From an uncultured Clostridia bacterium (GTDB taxonomy: Bacteria; Bacillota; Clostridia; Christensenellales; Aristaeellaceae), in the NCBI GenBank assembly GCA_945877525.1, contig CAMDVP010000211.1, forward strand, positions 1 to 5,258: a stretch of 5,258 bases of DNA, given 5' to 3'. The position numbers and the translations under genes are program-made. The notes under the pieces were generated by a model, which was not told the DNA's origin, did not search any database, and saw nothing but the letters and a program-made list of their open reading frames with translations. This document shows positions 5,258 to 5,258 of the stretch, in pieces (the first letter of the stretch is position 1; every line of letters starts with the position of its first letter).

Positions 5258-5258
5258 T

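Larger units (their letters stand above)
5205..5258 (+). mobile_element. Possible left terminus of an IS3-family (IS150-group) element, cut by window edge
   Basis: The sequence from 5205 starts TGAACAGCACCCC and continues with a TGTTAGAC box. From memory this resembles the TG-ACTGCACCCC-TTAGAC ends of IS150-group IS3 elements, some of which also have a palindrome right after the terminal repeat. The transposase and the other end would be to the right of the window, so neither can be seen. No target duplication can be tested. If wrong, the palindrome is simply an operator or hairpin of an unseen gene. Confidence 0.35.

Overview
The window is a chromosomal housekeeping segment from a low-abundance or uncultured-looking Gram-positive lineage, most likely a GC-rich member of the Clostridia. 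This rests on gene order, strong AGGAGG-type ribosome binding sites and protein flavour; I computed no phylogeny. All recognisable genes lie on the minus strand and read from right to left: frr, a 65-residue unknown gene, uppS, cdsA, dxr, and rseP, which is cut by the left edge. Gaps of 22 to 57 nt, or a 1-nt overlap, suggest one operon. frr has a plausible sigma-A promoter (-10 at 4582-4587, -35 at 4605-4610) and a strong ribosome binding site.

The operon links ribosome recycling (Frr) to the envelope. Dxr makes MEP for isoprenoid precursors. UppS condenses those precursors into undecaprenyl diphosphate, the source of the lipid carrier for peptidoglycan. CdsA makes CDP-diacylglycerol for phospholipids. 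RseP is an intramembrane site-2 protease. The frr-uppS-cdsA-dxr-rseP order is a common Firmicutes arrangement. The extra small gene between frr and uppS is the least explained protein here. An intercistronic hairpin with a 13-bp stem separates it from uppS.

The right-hand part (about 4611-5258) has no convincing gene. It is a dense island of inverted and direct repeats: several GC hairpins, a perfect 12-bp inverted repeat, a perfect 10-bp inverted repeat, a cloverleaf-like nest of stems, three tandem 31-bp units of which the third is degenerate, and a candidate minus-strand promoter that could transcribe the whole island toward frr. At the extreme right edge a near-perfect 46-bp palindrome overlaps an extended -10 promoter on the plus strand. 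It resembles the left end of an IS3-family (IS150-group) insertion sequence whose body would lie outside the window. pyrH, often the neighbour upstream of frr, is not present in the 700 nt seen.

There is no clear new system. The items most worth following are the small translationally coupled gene, the structured and possibly transcribed repeat island, and the palindrome at the right edge.
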